Positions 35,178 through 46,185 of a DNA stretch of 64,000 nucleotides are shown in pieces (the stretch's first letter is position 1; every line of letters starts with the position of its first letter). Below the pieces are notes generated by a model. That model made no database searches. It worked only from the letters and a program-made list of their open reading frames with translations, and was not told the DNA's origin. The stretch is from Bombyx mori (taxonomy: Eukaryota > Arthropoda > Insecta > Lepidoptera > Bombycidae). The position numbers and the translations under genes were made by a program. The stretch covers positions 13,269,501 through 13,333,500 of the forward strand of contig NC_085112.1 of assembly GCF_030269925.1 (NCBI RefSeq), written 5' to 3'.

Positions 35178-35407
35178 GTGTATTTTCTCTCTCTCTCTCT
35201 TTCTCTAAATTAAGGCAGGTGGAAGTCAAAGTGACCCACCCACCGGTCACACCACGGGACGCCGAACTTCTCGGCGAAATATGTCTCAAATCGAAAGGTG
35301 GATTTAAAATTATGTAATGAAAATTTCTAAATAATTTGTTATAATTCCTCGATCGAATCCATCAAAACAAAAAAGTACTAAAACTCATATCGCAACTGCA
35401 AATGGTA

Positions 35408-35506
35408 GGCAGAGAATTGGCTGTGCCCCTGGCATTGAGCGACGGTAGCCGCTCAACATCAGGCAGGCCGTATGCTCGTCTGCCTAGAAAGGCAATAAAA
35501 AAACTA
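35408..35506 (+). mobile_element. CR1-type LINE 3' tail
   Basis: GCCCCTGGCATTGAGCGACG and CGTATGCTCGTCTGCCTAGA then GCAATAAAAAA match the 3' end of the LINE at 2757-5030, in the opposite orientation to it. Confidence 0.8.
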
Positions 35507-35509
35507 CAT

Positions 35510-36087
35510 ACCTACTCATAAAATACATAAAATTATAGAAACAGATGTGTGGTGTCGTGGGACAGCGGATAGAAACGAAGTTCCTTATTATAAAAATATT
35601 AATTTTAAGTTCTATTCGAGGTATAAAGAACATAAAACTGGAGGTTTCGCAACAACCCACGGTCATTCGGTAACGTGCGAACTTATTGTGGTACACTTCA
35701 TTCACGGTTGTTTGCATAAGACTGCTCTGAGATCGTGGTCAATGAATGATAAAAAAATATGGTATTTTTTGTACGTTATTACAAAGTTAAGTCGTACACT
35801 GTGCGCATTACTAATAAAAATCTTACGTTACGGACGTTTTTTCCCGGTTAGGGTACCCCTCCGCATCGTCCCATAAGGAATTTCGTTCCAAAAATAGTCA
35901 ATCGTAGGACCTGAGCCGGGACATATTATGCCTCGATTGAATCGGAATTGGACCGAAATAGACAATGATAAGCGTTAAAACGTAAAGAGTTGCCTTATCT
36001 TTGTTACCGATAATTAAACTTAATAATATCGATAAATATCCAGTATCGACCAGTACTACGTCAACAGCTGTGTGTAAAAGTCAGAAA
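35510..36087. other. Upstream region of the first DM9 gene
   Basis: A 109-codon open stretch at 35547-35876 resembles nothing I know and has no support as a gene. The promoter of the DM9 gene should be in the last few hundred bases; a GATA-like TTATCT is at about 35995. Confidence 0.4.
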
Positions 36088-39000
36088 ATGGCAGGTGAGT
36101 TACATACTGTGTTTCAGTATCAAAATACATCATTTTAGTTCGTATGGTAATCTAGTAAAAGAAATAGACAACGATCGGTTAAATAATTGATTTTTAATTA
36201 ATCAACATCCTATGTTCTCAAGCCTCGTATGAAGAATGATCGACATTCAGTAAATATCCTAAAAGATAATACATTTCATGGTACTAATCTAAAAAATCCT
36301 TTTATTACATTATATACTAGAATGTGTAAGGAAAGCTGGTGAGCACAAGTGGTATAGTTGTTGCAAAGTACGACTGCGTGCCGCCCTTAGTTATGTGCCA
36401 CGTACCATCCGGCTATGGAATGAGCTCCTCACCACGGTGTTTTCTGAGCGCTATAACATGTCCTTCTTTAAATGAGGTTTGTGGAGAGTATTAAGCGGTA
36501 GGCAGCGGCTTGGCTCTGCCCCTGGCATTGCTGAAGTCCATGGGCGACGGTAACCACTCACCATCAGGTGGGCCGTATGCTCGTCTGCCTACAAGGGCAA
36601 TAAAAAATGTGAGTGGCCAATAAAAAATGAAGGCTAAAAAAAGTGTATACGCGTCAATGTAGGCTATATGTAGCCACTGACCGCTACCTTTTAGGTACCT
36701 CAAGCACCGGTCACCGTCCGCGCCGAACCCACCGCTTGCGACGAGGGGCTCGACGAGTAATTTAACCCATAAACAAAGCCCTCTGAGTTTCTGGCTGGAT
36801 CTTCTCTGTGGGTCGCCTTTCCGATCCGGTGGTAGATTCTGCGAAGCACTGCTCTTGCTAGGGCCAGTGTTAGCAACACTCCAGTGTGAGCCCCGTGAGC
36901 TCACCTACGCGTCAAGGAGAAGTTGAAATAGCCTCTGAAGGCCATTAGTGTGGGTAGGAAAAAAACAAAACAAAAAAATTACCGCTCCGTCCGGTACACA
37001 CACTAACGAAAATGTGTATTTACGATTACAACTACAAATAAAGGCCACGCGCGCTCGTACTTTGCAGCAACTATAGATGCTACGTTCAATAAAGTCTAAA
37101 TTAATTACCGATGCCGAAAACTGAACTGCTGCGATATTATCTATTAATCTTCAATTGGACTTCTGTATCAGCATATTTGAACCGTAAAGCAAAACAAATA
37201 TCCTTTATTTATTTTTTATATTCGGTTCATAGGGTTGCTAAATTAATAAATATGAAGGCTAAACGTAAGAATTAAAACCGCTTATACAGTTTTAATTCGA
37301 TGGTTTTTACCGGTCACCATTCCCGTCGAACCCGTCGCTTGCGACGAAGGGTTCGGCGAGTAAAGTAACCCACAGAGGCCCACTAAGTTCTCGCCTGATC
37401 TTCTCAGTGGGTCGCTTTCCCGATCCGGTGATAGATTCTGCGAAGGTTAGGGCTAATGTTAACAACGTCCACAGGTTAGGGCCCCGTGGGCTCACCTACT
37501 CGCTAGGTTATGCTGGCATAAAAGTTTTATTCTCACCTTAAAACTGTAAAACTGATTTTTCGAGTAGGTTCCCAAAGCTAGTTATCTCTTTATCAGTATT
37601 CAGTATCTTCTTAAGATAAACATCAGCATTACTATATACTGTACCTAAGTATATACAGCAACTTAATTTACAACGTTTGTAGGTAAAGTTAAAAATAATA
37701 ATTTGATTTAGGCTTATCACAGATAAGTATGATAAGTTTACACTGTTTTTCGATTAATAGTAGATGAGTTTATTGTATTCCAATATTTTATATTAAAAAC
37801 ACTAGCGAGCCAGATATACGATCTCGTATCCTGAAAATAGTGAAACTTAAAATTCGATTGCATCGCCACCTGCCGTTGTCTATTTTAAATCTAAATTTGC
37901 TCACCACCACCAAACTATTAAGTTTACCGACGTGTCCCTTTTAGATTAGATAAGTATTAGAGAAATGCTTGTGACTGTAACATCGTCATCAGATCTCACG
38001 ATCACTGCGGGCTTCTCACAAAGTTCGCCACAATGACTGGTCCTACGCAGTCCGCATCACTGTAGATGTGTATTCTAGAATTGCTCCCCATATCTTCTTT
38101 CTTTTTTTCCTAACTATTCCCTGGTAGCCTAAGGGTCTATTTCAGCTTCGCGCGGACAGGAGTACCTATACTTCTTCCATGTATGCCTTCTTGGACACTT
38201 GGACGCGTACTGCGATATCAGTCCGATATTTACGGCTGGTAGGACGCATTGTAAGCCGGCATGTATGGGTACCACGATCTTGCCTGCTTTCGCCAAGAAA
38301 TAGTCGTGCATTTCGGCATAAAGTGTGGGAAAGCCTTTATCAATACAATTAAAACTACGACCTCATGTCTTAGGGCGGATAGCGGCATTTATGTTGTTAT
38401 ACATCTATGGGGTCGGTAGCCATCTTAGACCTATCAGGGCGTCAGATGATTTACCCATCTACGCAATAAAAATAAAAACTTTCACACGATCAGCGCCTTC
38501 TTTATCACGCTTACCTTATATAAGTACATTCGAAACGACTAGACTGTCACCATTTTTCCTTTTTGTTACTAGCTAACTGGTAGAAAAGAAACGCACGTAC
38601 TTTTTACTGTCAATAAAAAAGCATGTACCAATTTTCCATAAAGCTCAAATCAATCCAAATCATAATTGTCTCTTAATCAGGACGTCTGTTCTTCTTTTCA
38701 ATATGCTAAATACTTGACAGAGCTAACAAAGTACACTAACAAATATTCACTAGAATTTTCAATGACACAGGACATCCACACTACGGTTGGGGGGCATTTC
38801 CCCCACCCCTGCACGGATATCCTCCTGGACCCCCACATATGTATCCCCCTGGCCCTCCTCATATGTATCCTCCGGGTATATTTTACCCACCATACATACA
38901 CCCCGGGGCTGACCCCGTGCAAGTGGTAGATGAATCCGAAGCGATCCCGGAATTACCGGGAGAAACCGTGGAGCTACCTTGGAGTAAGTCTGGAGATGAA

Positions 39001-42000
39001 TGGGATTGAGATTTTGTTTTAAAGATGACACCTTTGTCTAAATTAATTTTAGCGGTTCGTTCGCCGATAGAGAAATCTAGTTTAAAAAAACAAATACTGG
39101 ATTTAAATACAGAATTTAATAAAGGTTTTTATTTAAAACGATAAAGCGTAACCAAATAAAATACTATTATTGCAAATTCAATGATTGTTACTTCAAATGT
39201 GAAAATTCGTTGAACATTTCAATGTTTCATTCTGTTAATAAATTTGGTTTATAAAATTTTGACCTTACATTTGTAAAATCAGACCATACCAACAGGAACG
39301 TGTTATCTGGTCTTGCTATTTGTAACGTTCGCCAATGTTGGGCCAATCCTCTCTATGGATCGCGATGTTCTCTCCAGACTCTCCTGGTTCCGTAGTAAGA
39401 TTAGCAGCATCTGCGCTTAATAACAATCCAAAAACTACCCAAATAAAACCATAAAGAGTTTTGGCCGGCACTTGATGTGCTCTCGCTATTTCGATAGCGC
39501 GTTTCAATAAAGTAATTAATGTTGCCGCTAATCTTCTAGAATGATCCTTGTGACTTAGACCAAAATTTACTTCCACTGAAGTTAATAAAGGTCAATGTTT
39601 ACTACTAATACTATGACGGTTATTAGTTTGTAATAGGTTTAATGTTTTATGGGATTTTATGACATGGTAACTAAAACCTTTAGATCATGTCTTATTTTAA
39701 TTTATATTCTTATTTTTATGAAAAATATTATATGGGGGTGAAATGAAATGAAATGAAGATGATTAATTTGAGACATTAATCAACTGGAATAAAATGAAAT
39801 GAAATGAGATAAGATGATATGGAATTAAATCTCAGTAAAATGGCGGTCATTTACTGAGATTATTATTTATTATTTAATATATATTTATTATAACTTATTT
39901 ATTCCTCTATTAATAGAGGACCATAAAAATCATAAAAATACATAAAAACCATAAAAATCAATCCTGAGCGTTTACTGTACAATTAGTTTGCGAGCACCTT
40001 GAATTTCGATTGCATTGATTGCATCTGTTTTGCGCATTATTTCACTTTTTTGTAATTTGGTGTTAATATTATGGACATATAATAAATTATCGATTAAAAT
40101 GAAGCATCTAATTCCGTTGGATGCAGGTGGCAATGGACCGATCGCACTGGAAATCTATTGGAGAGGCCTATGTTCAGCAGTGGACGGCGATAGGCTGAAA
40201 TGATGATGATGATGATCTAATTCCGAATCGAAAACCGAAAAAGATGATTCGATAACTTTTACTGCTTCCAAAAATAGGAATCACTTCAGAGAGTTACTTC
40301 AGGGAATTGGCTAATCAAAAACAATCCCATGAATTGCTTATCTCCAAACAAAGACACATGTTGGAATACTAATATATCACTAAAACCATTTCAGGCACAT
40401 ATCGTTGGGTTCCTGCTTGCTTAAATCAAGGCAGCATTCCACCAGGTGCCCTCAGAGTCGGTACCGATGCCGATGGAGACGAAATCTACGCTGGAAGAGC
40501 TCCTCACGAGGGTGAAATTGTTCCCGCCAAGGTTATTCCGAACAAGAACGTTTGCTTTATATCGTTCTGCGGCGAGGAAATTTTAAAGGACCAGTTTGAG
40601 GTAAGAAGTATTGAAATTGCTAGTATCTTCTACTATTTCTCCATTAGCCAAAGTGAGTAATATCAATTAAAAAAAAGTCAATTTATACCGAATAAGTTTA
40701 CTTGCTGGTACGTCAAATACGAAATATTTTTGGGCATCAGCTTCGATCAAAATATTAACCAGACCTACATCACGCTATGGAAAGTCCTTTAATAAACATT
40801 ACAAAAGACTTTTTCTTTGTAGTAGTGCACAAAAATTCGGTTTTGTTTTAAGCTACTCGCGCCAGATCCCGAGCGATGGAATAGGTAATTCCATCGCTCC
40901 ATATATCAGAATACCGCCATTTTCCGACGCGAAGTCTTTCTTGAAGTAAGTTATTCATGTTGTCGTTCTGTTTTGTTTTTGTCCAGGTGCTTGTTCCGAC
41001 TTTCTTCGCTTGGCAGTTTGCCTCGAACGGTGAACTTCCCCCTGGTGCAGTGAACTTTGGTGTCACAGCCGATGGTGAGAGACTCTACTACGGTAGGGTC
41101 ACTCGCGATGGACTGACGACGCCTGGCAAGGTAATCCCATCATTCTTCAGTTACAACCCATTTGCTTAGAGCCAGCTTATGGGTACCTATCAGTTTTAAT
41201 CGTGGTTCACAGAATTTCTTCGTTCCTTCCTTCCTTCCTCAATTCGCTTGGTATTGTTTGTGCTTTATTGGCCAAAAGCTTTGTAGTTTTGCCTAGCTAT
41301 CTGCTCATAGCCTTGAGGAGTTATCCTGGCTTCGACTTGGTTGGTGCCTGAGTTTACGGGGCTTAGCATGAAAGGGTTTGTTAACATATGTCCTATTAAG
41401 AAGGCTTATCTGAATCTACCACCAGGTTTGAATGCGGAGAATACTCGGCGGTAGGCAGGGCCTTGGCTGTGCTCCTGGCATGTTGATGTCCATGAGTGAC
41501 GGTATCCACTCACCATAAGGTGGCTCATCAACCTCAAAGCTCCATCTACTAAAAATGCACAAAAAAGAGTACGTGCGTGTATTCGTACGTGCGTTTTCGT
41601 TTCTTTAGTACAAAAGCATATTTTTTGACGTGACAACGTCTTATAATTCGATGGAGCCGGCTGCACGCACGAAAAAACATGACTCATTGAGGCGTTCCAT
41701 TTAAGGCTTGAAGTGCAAGCGAGAGCGCGCAACGAGCGACAAAGAGGCACAATCGGCCTCCGCGTTCGGCAGCGTTCGACATCTATCTCTCTCCTACTTG
41801 AGTGAGCGTTGCATCCGCGTGGACAGCAGCTATACAATAATACATTTACATGTATGAAGTTCCGTGAAAAGTGAATGTGGTGTCAACTGTCCATACAAAA
41901 TATCTATCAAACAAATAAAATTAAAATTTTCTTTTGAAAAATGAAACCATTCCATCAGTATTTTCTTATGACGTTGTCACGTTCAAGTATCATCGTCAGT

Positions 42001-42131
42001 AAGCCGACTTTACAGACAACCGATTTTTTATCTTCATTTTTCAGATTCAACCTTCGCATGGTTGCTGTTATTTTCCCCTCGATGGCGGAGAACAGAGCTC
42101 CACTGAATATGAATGTTTGGTGCTTATATAA
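36088..42131 (+). CDS. DM9-repeat (DUF3421) protein, first paralogue
   Basis: Exons: 36088-36094, 38771-38983, 40395-40600, 40987-41130 and 42045-42131. Splice sites and phases agree and give 218 residues. The start exon codes only MAG, so there is no signal peptide. Exon 2 codes a Pro/Gly/His/Tyr-rich segment (HYGWGAFPPPLHGYPPGPP and HMYPPG repeats). Exons 3-5 code two DM9 repeats: YRWVPAC...GSIPPGALRVGTDADG...IYAGRA and FAWQFASNGELPPGAV...DGERLYYGRV...GCCYFPLDG. DM9 proteins are found in many insects and molluscs. Some are cytosolic or lectin-like and respond to infection, but a role here is inference. The gene has the same exon plan as 46186-53878, so the pair arose by tandem duplication. 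Introns carry a degenerate Bm1, an RTE tail and LINE fragments. Confidence 0.9.
36340..36606 (+). mobile_element. CR1-type LINE 3' end
   Basis: ATCCGGCTATGGAATGAGCT begins the end of the coding part seen at 2830-5013. GGCAGCGGCTTGGCTCTGCC and the GGGCAATAAAAAA tail follow. It lies in the first intron of the first DM9 gene. Confidence 0.88.
36690..36957 (+). mobile_element. Jockey-type LINE 3'UTR fragment
   Basis: GTGGGTCGCCTTTCCGATCC, GGTAGATTCTGCGAAGCACT and GAGCCCCGTGAGCTCACCTA are the 3'UTR blocks of the LINE at 43172-45135. Confidence 0.8.
37308..37525 (+). mobile_element. Jockey-type LINE 3'UTR fragment
   Basis: CTTCTCAGTGGGTCGCTTTC, GGTGATAGATTCTGCGAAGG and GCCCCGTGGGCTCACCTACT repeat the block seen at 36690, with a short internal deletion. 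Confidence 0.78.
38230..38480 (+). mobile_element. Degenerate Bm1-type SINE
   Basis: GGCTGGTAGGACGCATTGTA, then TTTCGGCATAAAGTGTGGGA, CATCTATGGGGTCGG and CCATCTACGCAATAAA keep the Bm1 order with about one change in five. Confidence 0.65.
39295..39590 (-). other. Block conserved between introns of the two DM9 genes, with an antisense open frame (copy 1)
   Basis: This block in intron 2 of the first DM9 gene is closely matched at 48760-48990 in intron 2 of the second, while most of the surrounding intron is not. Its minus strand holds an 86-codon open frame (39316-39576) with a hydrophobic stretch (TLYGFIWVVFGLLLSADA) and a hydrophilic end (IHREDWPNIGERYK). I do not recognise it. It may be a nested gene, an old transposon piece or a regulatory block. 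Confidence 0.45.
39640..39860 (-). repeat. Dispersed repeat family of 17373-17755, partial reverse copy
   Basis: Read on the minus strand it has AATCTCAGTAAATGACCGCC, the CATTTCATTTCATT stretch and TTACCATGTCATAAAATCCC in the same order as 17560-17750. Confidence 0.6.
40125..40218 (+). mobile_element. RTE-type LINE 3' end
   Basis: GGACCGATCGCACTGGAAAT, GGCCTATGTTCAGCAGTGGA and GATAGGCTGAAATGATGATG form the usual RTE 3' end with a (ATG)n tail. Confidence 0.7.
41288..41440 (-). mobile_element. Degenerate Jockey-type LINE 3'UTR fragment
   Basis: CCTTGAGGAGTTATCCTGGC, TTTACGGGGCTTAGC and GAATCTACCACCAGG match the minus-strand 3'UTR copies at 32385 and 60745. Confidence 0.5.
41445..41545 (+). 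mobile_element. Degenerate CR1-type LINE 3' tail
   Basis: GGCGGTAGGCAGGGCCTTGG, ATGTCCATGAGTGACGGTAT and CACTCACCATAAGGTGG follow the CR1 tail order. The last part is lost. Confidence 0.6.
41590..41870. other. GC-rich block in the last intron of the first DM9 gene
   Basis: It is much richer in CG than the flanks (GAGAGCGCGCAACGAGCGAC, CGGCCTCCGCGTTCGGCAGC) and has no counterpart in the paralogue's intron. It is probably an inserted repeat, but no ends or coding frame identify it. Confidence 0.35.
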
Positions 42132-42619
42132 AATCTATAATCGAAACTTTTAATTTCTTTAAACAAATAACCGTTTGATAAATACCGTAACTGAATTACA
42201 TTCGCTTAAAAAAGTTAAAATTATTTTTTTCTTTTTAATACTTTTGAAAATAAGTATGTGATGATTATATTTATAACTGCAGCCTTCTAATATGTTATTT
42301 ATGTAAATTATTAATTGAAAATATTAGCTGTTTATTTAAATATTGTATTTACTTTTGTTGATGTTTAATCAAAGATATTTAAAATATAATTTTAATTGAG
42401 CGTTGTTTTTTTTTTTTTTTTAATAATTGCTTTTCCTCCCCGGCGACGAATGTTTTAAAGTATTATACAAAAAATGAATTTAGTTCATTCATTAATGCAA
42501 TTTGTTCATTTTATCTTAAAAACAATTCAGTATGTTAAATAATATTATAACAAACATATTCATTTTTATAAAAATGTCCCCTTATGCGGCCATTTAGCGT
42601 AGAATTAAATATATAAATA

Positions 42620-42863
42620 ACTAGCTGACTCGGCAGACTTCGTAGTGCCTCTATCGATAAATAAAAGACCTAAACTTTTGTATAAAATAATCATAAAAAT
42701 ACCCGTCTGACGGGGGACACATCATAAGAAAAACAAAATTGGTATTTTTATTTAATTCCAAGCATTTTCTTATTTATCTACCAAAACTAGCCAAATCGGT
42801 CCAGCCGTTCTCGAGTTTTAGCGAGACTAACGAACAGCAATTCATTTTTATATATACAGATTT
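42620..42863 (+). mobile_element. Dispersed moth repeat starting ACTAGCTGACTCGGCAGAC
   Basis: It matches 54265-54505 block for block: AGACCTAAACTTTTGTATAA and AAATCGGTCCAGCCGTTCTC, then AACGAACAGCAATTCAT. It lies 489 bases after the stop codon of the first DM9 gene; the other copy lies 387 bases after the stop of the second. Confidence 0.75.
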
Positions 42864-42949
42864 AAAAAACCGCACCTAACCTTCCCCAAAGCAGAATTCT
42901 TGTCTACTATCTGAAATCACCGCGCTCATGTGACGAATCTTTTTTCATG

Positions 42950-43030
42950 TCATTTTTAAAGCAAATGTGGCTTTTAGAATCCCCTCCGCGACCTACTCCG
43001 AGTTATATTACATGTCCTTCTTTAAATAAA
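42950..43030 (+). mobile_element. CR1-type LINE coding-end fragment
   Basis: CCCCTCCGCGACCTACTCCG and TTACATGTCCTTCTTTAAAT resemble the end of the CR1 coding region seen at 36410-36475. Confidence 0.4.
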
Positions 43031-43034
43031 ATAA

Positions 43035-43171
43035 AACAAACACAAGCCTGTTGTGCCGATGAGTAGGTTATATAAGATACGAATTCATTCTGTGCGCCTG
43101 TACAACAAAATCCCACAAGATGTTCAGAACCTACATATACATAGGTTTAAGAAAACTATTAAAGAACATCT
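43035..43171 (+). mobile_element. Host LINE 3' end, left part, interrupted by another LINE
   Basis: The plus strand codes RLYNKIPQDVQNL and HRFKKTIKEHL, the usual C-terminus of a moth LINE polyprotein. The frame is interrupted at 43171 by the insertion and resumes at 45148. TAAAGAACATCT at 43160-43171 is the left copy of the target duplication. Confidence 0.85.
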
Positions 43172-45135
43172 TTTTTTTTTTTTTATGATTGAGAGATTAC
43201 TGGTGGCCCGAAGGCCTTTCCAGTTTCACCAGGACAGGTGGGCGAGCAAAGGCTCAGCCAGGAGGGGTGGGATTTGCTAACAGCTGCCCGAGCGCCTCCG
43301 AAGGAGACCTAACAACTCAAGAGCAATTGCTTCGCGAATGAATCTACTACCGGATCGGAATCGCGACCCGCTGAGAAGATCCGGCGAGAAACTCAGCGGG
43401 CTGATGCATGGGCTAGGTTGCACGTCGACCTCTTTGTCGAGTTCGACGAGTACGGTTACTGGGGTCCCTAAGCCTGCTCCTAGTATTAGAGCTGAAGGCA
43501 TCTAATGCAAAGGTTATTGGATCTGATGGATCCGTAAGGACGTGTCTAGGGCGTCGACGGTGACTGGCTCCTGCATGATCAGGATTCGGTGAGTAGTCAG
43601 CGGCGGCAACGATAAGGCGATTATCATGACGCATAGCCTTATCGAAGTACCGTTCCGACGCTGACTTCATGTATTTCTGGATTGATTCAAGGCCCAGGTC
43701 GTCGTGTAGGTCAACGTTCCTCACGAACCACGGAGCCCCGACGGCTAACCTGCAAAAGCGGGATTGTAGGGATTGGAGGGTGTCTATGTGTGTGCGGGCC
43801 GCGTGAGCGAATACCACACTCGCGTAAGTCATGATGGGCCTTATGCAAGTTTTGTAAAGTGTCACCTTGTTCCGAAGGGACATTTTACTCCGCTTACAGA
43901 TCATGGGATAGAGTCTGCCGAGAATGAATGCGGCACGGTCGCGGACTGTTTTTATGTGTGGGCGGAATGTCATGGATGCATCCAGGGTGACTCCCAGGTA
44001 CTTAACCTTCCTGATCCAGGGTATAGGTTGGCCGAAGAGGGTGATCGGGGGAGTGATATTTCTCCTCCTAATGCGGGAAGAAATAAGCGGTGAGTTTCCC
44101 CTTTGAAATAACACTGCTGTGCTTTTCGCCGGGTTGATGTCTATGCGCCATTTTCGGAACCACTGTCCGAGGGCTAACGCTGCGCTCTGGAGTTTACTCG
44201 CGATTAGGGACTTGTTTCTACTTGAGTAGTAAACGGTTGTGTCGTCAGCGAATAAGGCTAGCTGGGTCGGCGGCGACCGGGGAATATCATTAATAAATAA
44301 ACTAAATAAGAGCGGTGAGAGAACGGAGCCTTGCGGCACTCCAGCCGTGAGTGGTCGCGGGGAGGAGCGGGTTCCCTCTACTCGATATCGAAAAGAGCGG
44401 TTCGACAAGAAGTCCCGTATGATGAGCACGAGACTATCCGGCACGCCCATGTTGAATAGTTTGAAAATCAAACCGTTGTGCCAGACTTTGTCGAACGCTT
44501 TTGCGACGTCGAAGAAGAGAGCTCCCATGTATAACGGTTTTGGTCGATTAAGTCCCACAAGAATGTGCTCCGTGAGGCGGTGCACCTGTTGTACGCATGA
44601 GTGATTTGCACGGAATCCGAATTGTTCATCGATGAGAATGCCCTTGGATGAGACGAAGTCTCTGAGGCGTTTGTAGAGCAGACCCTCATACAGTTTGCCT
44701 AGAGACATGAGGAGGCTAATCGGGCGGTAACTCGTCGGATTATTTTTTGGTTTACCGGGTTTGTGTATGCCGATAACGTCCGCTTCTTTCCACACCGTGG
44801 GAAAGATACAGTTAGCCAGAGCGGCATTGAAAATAGATGCCAACATCACGATGAGTTGGACCGGTAAAAGTTTAATAACGCGGTTAGATATACCGTCGGA
44901 ACCGGGAGCCTTGCGAGGACGTAGGTCTTTGATCAGGTCTTTAACTTCCATTGAGGTGACGGGCGGTAACGCGTCCAAGGGTGGCAAGGAGGCTCTGCGT
45001 TCTACCTCACTGTCTACTAATTCTACATGAACAGGGTCCGCGGATTGAATGCTGGGCATGCACTGGGCTTGCAATGTATCGGCCAGCAGCTCTGCTTTTT
45101 CGTCATCATCGAACGCCGCGAGTCGGCCTGAGGGG
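43172..45135 (-). mobile_element. 5'-truncated Jockey-type LINE inserted in another LINE
   Basis: The minus-strand element of 1964 bases begins 5'-truncated at 45135 and ends in a poly(A) run (T-run at 43172-43184). TAAAGAACATCT flanks it on both sides (43160-43171 and 45136-45147), a perfect 12-bp target duplication. Its 3'UTR is the block that recurs as fragments at 12972, 15536, 32385, 32605, 36690, 37308, 60060, 60745 and 61790. Confidence 0.95.
43413..45074 (-). CDS. Reverse transcriptase of Jockey-type LINE (about 553 aa, N-terminally truncated)
   Basis: Coding sense really enters from the truncation point at 45135 (SGRLAAFDDDEKAELLADTL); the first ATG-like start inside is only formal. 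Motifs are LRPRKAPGSDGISNRVIK, SYRPISLLMSLGKLYEGLLY, FGFRANHSCVQQVHRL, the catalytic FFDVAKAFDKVWH, LTAGVPQGSVLSPLLFSLF and LALFADDTTVYY. A C-terminal region ends in RTRRTRQRGRRAT. The endonuclease is missing. No stop or frameshift interrupts the remaining frame, so the insertion is recent, but the copy cannot move by itself. Confidence 0.92.
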   Translation of the reverse strand: MQAQCMPSIQSADPVHVELVDSEVERRASLPPLDALPPVTSMEVKDLIKDLRPRKAPGSDGISNRVIKLLPVQLIVMLASIFNAALANCIFPTVWKEADVIGIHKPGKPKNNPTSYRPISLLMSLGKLYEGLLYKRLRDFVSSKGILIDEQFGFRANHSCVQQVHRLTEHILVGLNRPKPLYMGALFFDVAKAFDKVWHNGLIFKLFNMGVPDSLVLIIRDFLSNRSFRYRVEGTRSSPRPLTAGVPQGSVLSPLLFSLFINDIPRSPPTQLALFADDTTVYYSSRNKSLIASKLQSAALALGQWFRKWRIDINPAKSTAVLFQRGNSPLISSRIRRRNITPPITLFGQPIPWIRKVKYLGVTLDASMTFRPHIKTVRDRAAFILGRLYPMICKRSKMSLRNKVTLYKTCIRPIMTYASVVFAHAARTHIDTLQSLQSRFCRLAVGAPWFVRNVDLHDDLGLESIQKYMKSASERYFDKAMRHDNRLIVAAADYSPNPDHAGASHRRRPRHVLTDPSDPITFALDAFSSNTRSRLRDPSNRTRRTRQRGRRAT

Positions 45136-45492
45136 TAAAGAACATCTATGCAATAAAGCTTACTATAAAGTCAATGATTATTATCTAGAAGATTGCACAA
45201 AGTGGGAATGAGTTACTCGCTCCGGGCATTTCAATATTGTAATAATTGTTATGTTATAATACTCATGTAAAAATGAATATTTAAAAAATTATTTAAAAAA
45301 AATCTAATATTTAAAATATAATCTAATATTTAAAAAAAAAAAGACATGCCCGCTGAGTATCTTGCCAATTCTTCTCAGGACGGAGGCTAGTTCTTGTGAA
45401 TTGGCGGTAGTTCTTTTGACGTTCAACAAGTATGTACTTTCATTTATATTGAATAATTTTTTTTTTATTTGATTTGATTTGATTTGATTTAA
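45136..45492 (+). mobile_element. Host LINE 3' end, right part with TTTGA-repeat tail
   Basis: After the right copy of the target duplication the interrupted frame continues with CNKAYYKVNDYYLED and ends in TGA at 45208-45210. The 3'UTR has GACATGCCCGCTGAGTATCT and GACGTTCAACAAGTATGTAC and ends in (TTTGA)n at 45463-45490. Confidence 0.85.
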
Positions 45493-45744
45493 ATGTTATT
45501 TGGGGACAAGACAAGACAAAGACAGCTAAATGAAAAGCTGACTACTTGACTTTAATAAAAGCCATAAGAATAAAACGAAACGTTAAATAAAAATACCTTG
45601 ATAACAACCGGCGGGTCTTTGGAGAGTAAAATCAAATTGTGTTTTTTTTGTTTAAGCGAGCCTTTACTACACTAATTTACATTCACGGAGTAGAATTGGC
45701 ATGAAATTCAGGGTTTTTAATTCTTATATTTCTATCACTGCTTA

Positions 45745-45800
45745 ATTCAAGGTGGGTCATTTACGTTGCTGAGTTCATTAACCAGTTTAAGTGATAAAAA
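45745..45800 (+). mobile_element. Short Bm1-like fragment
   Basis: AAGGTGGGTCATTTACGTTG followed by CAGTTTAAGTGATAAA resembles part of the Bm1 3' end. The match is short. Confidence 0.35.
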
Positions 45801-46185
45801 AACTTTTGACATTTATCTTCCAATCTACTTTTTTTTCTTATAGCTCTTTACATTGCAGTCAGTTATCTGTACCGATAAAATAGGCCTTCACATTGAAAAA
45901 TTCGCGCAATTTTTTTCTAACCTACCTATTCTAGTCACCTCGACTAATATCCTGATTGACGTATCGATTTATGACAAATATGTTTACCAAGAATTTTTTG
46001 AACAAATAATTCAGCATTAGCTATATCATTAACCCGCTTCTAATTGGTGAAAAGGAATTGATAAGACTGAAGGTACACGACACGCACCTCGCGTTATCTG
46101 TGCTGCGAAAATGATTCATTTCGTAATAAGTATACAAGCTTCAGTTTTCATTTGGTAGTTGAAGACAAGCGACGCCACAACCGAC

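Noticed and set aside
35547..35876. 109-codon plus-strand frame before the first DM9 gene
   Set aside because: No recognisable domain, no splice partners, AT-rich, and an opposite-strand frame overlaps it.
39316..39576. Nested antisense protein gene in the DM9 intron
   Set aside because: The paralogous copy has an upstream stop and nearly all differences change the residue, so a selected protein is not supported; it is kept only as a conserved block.
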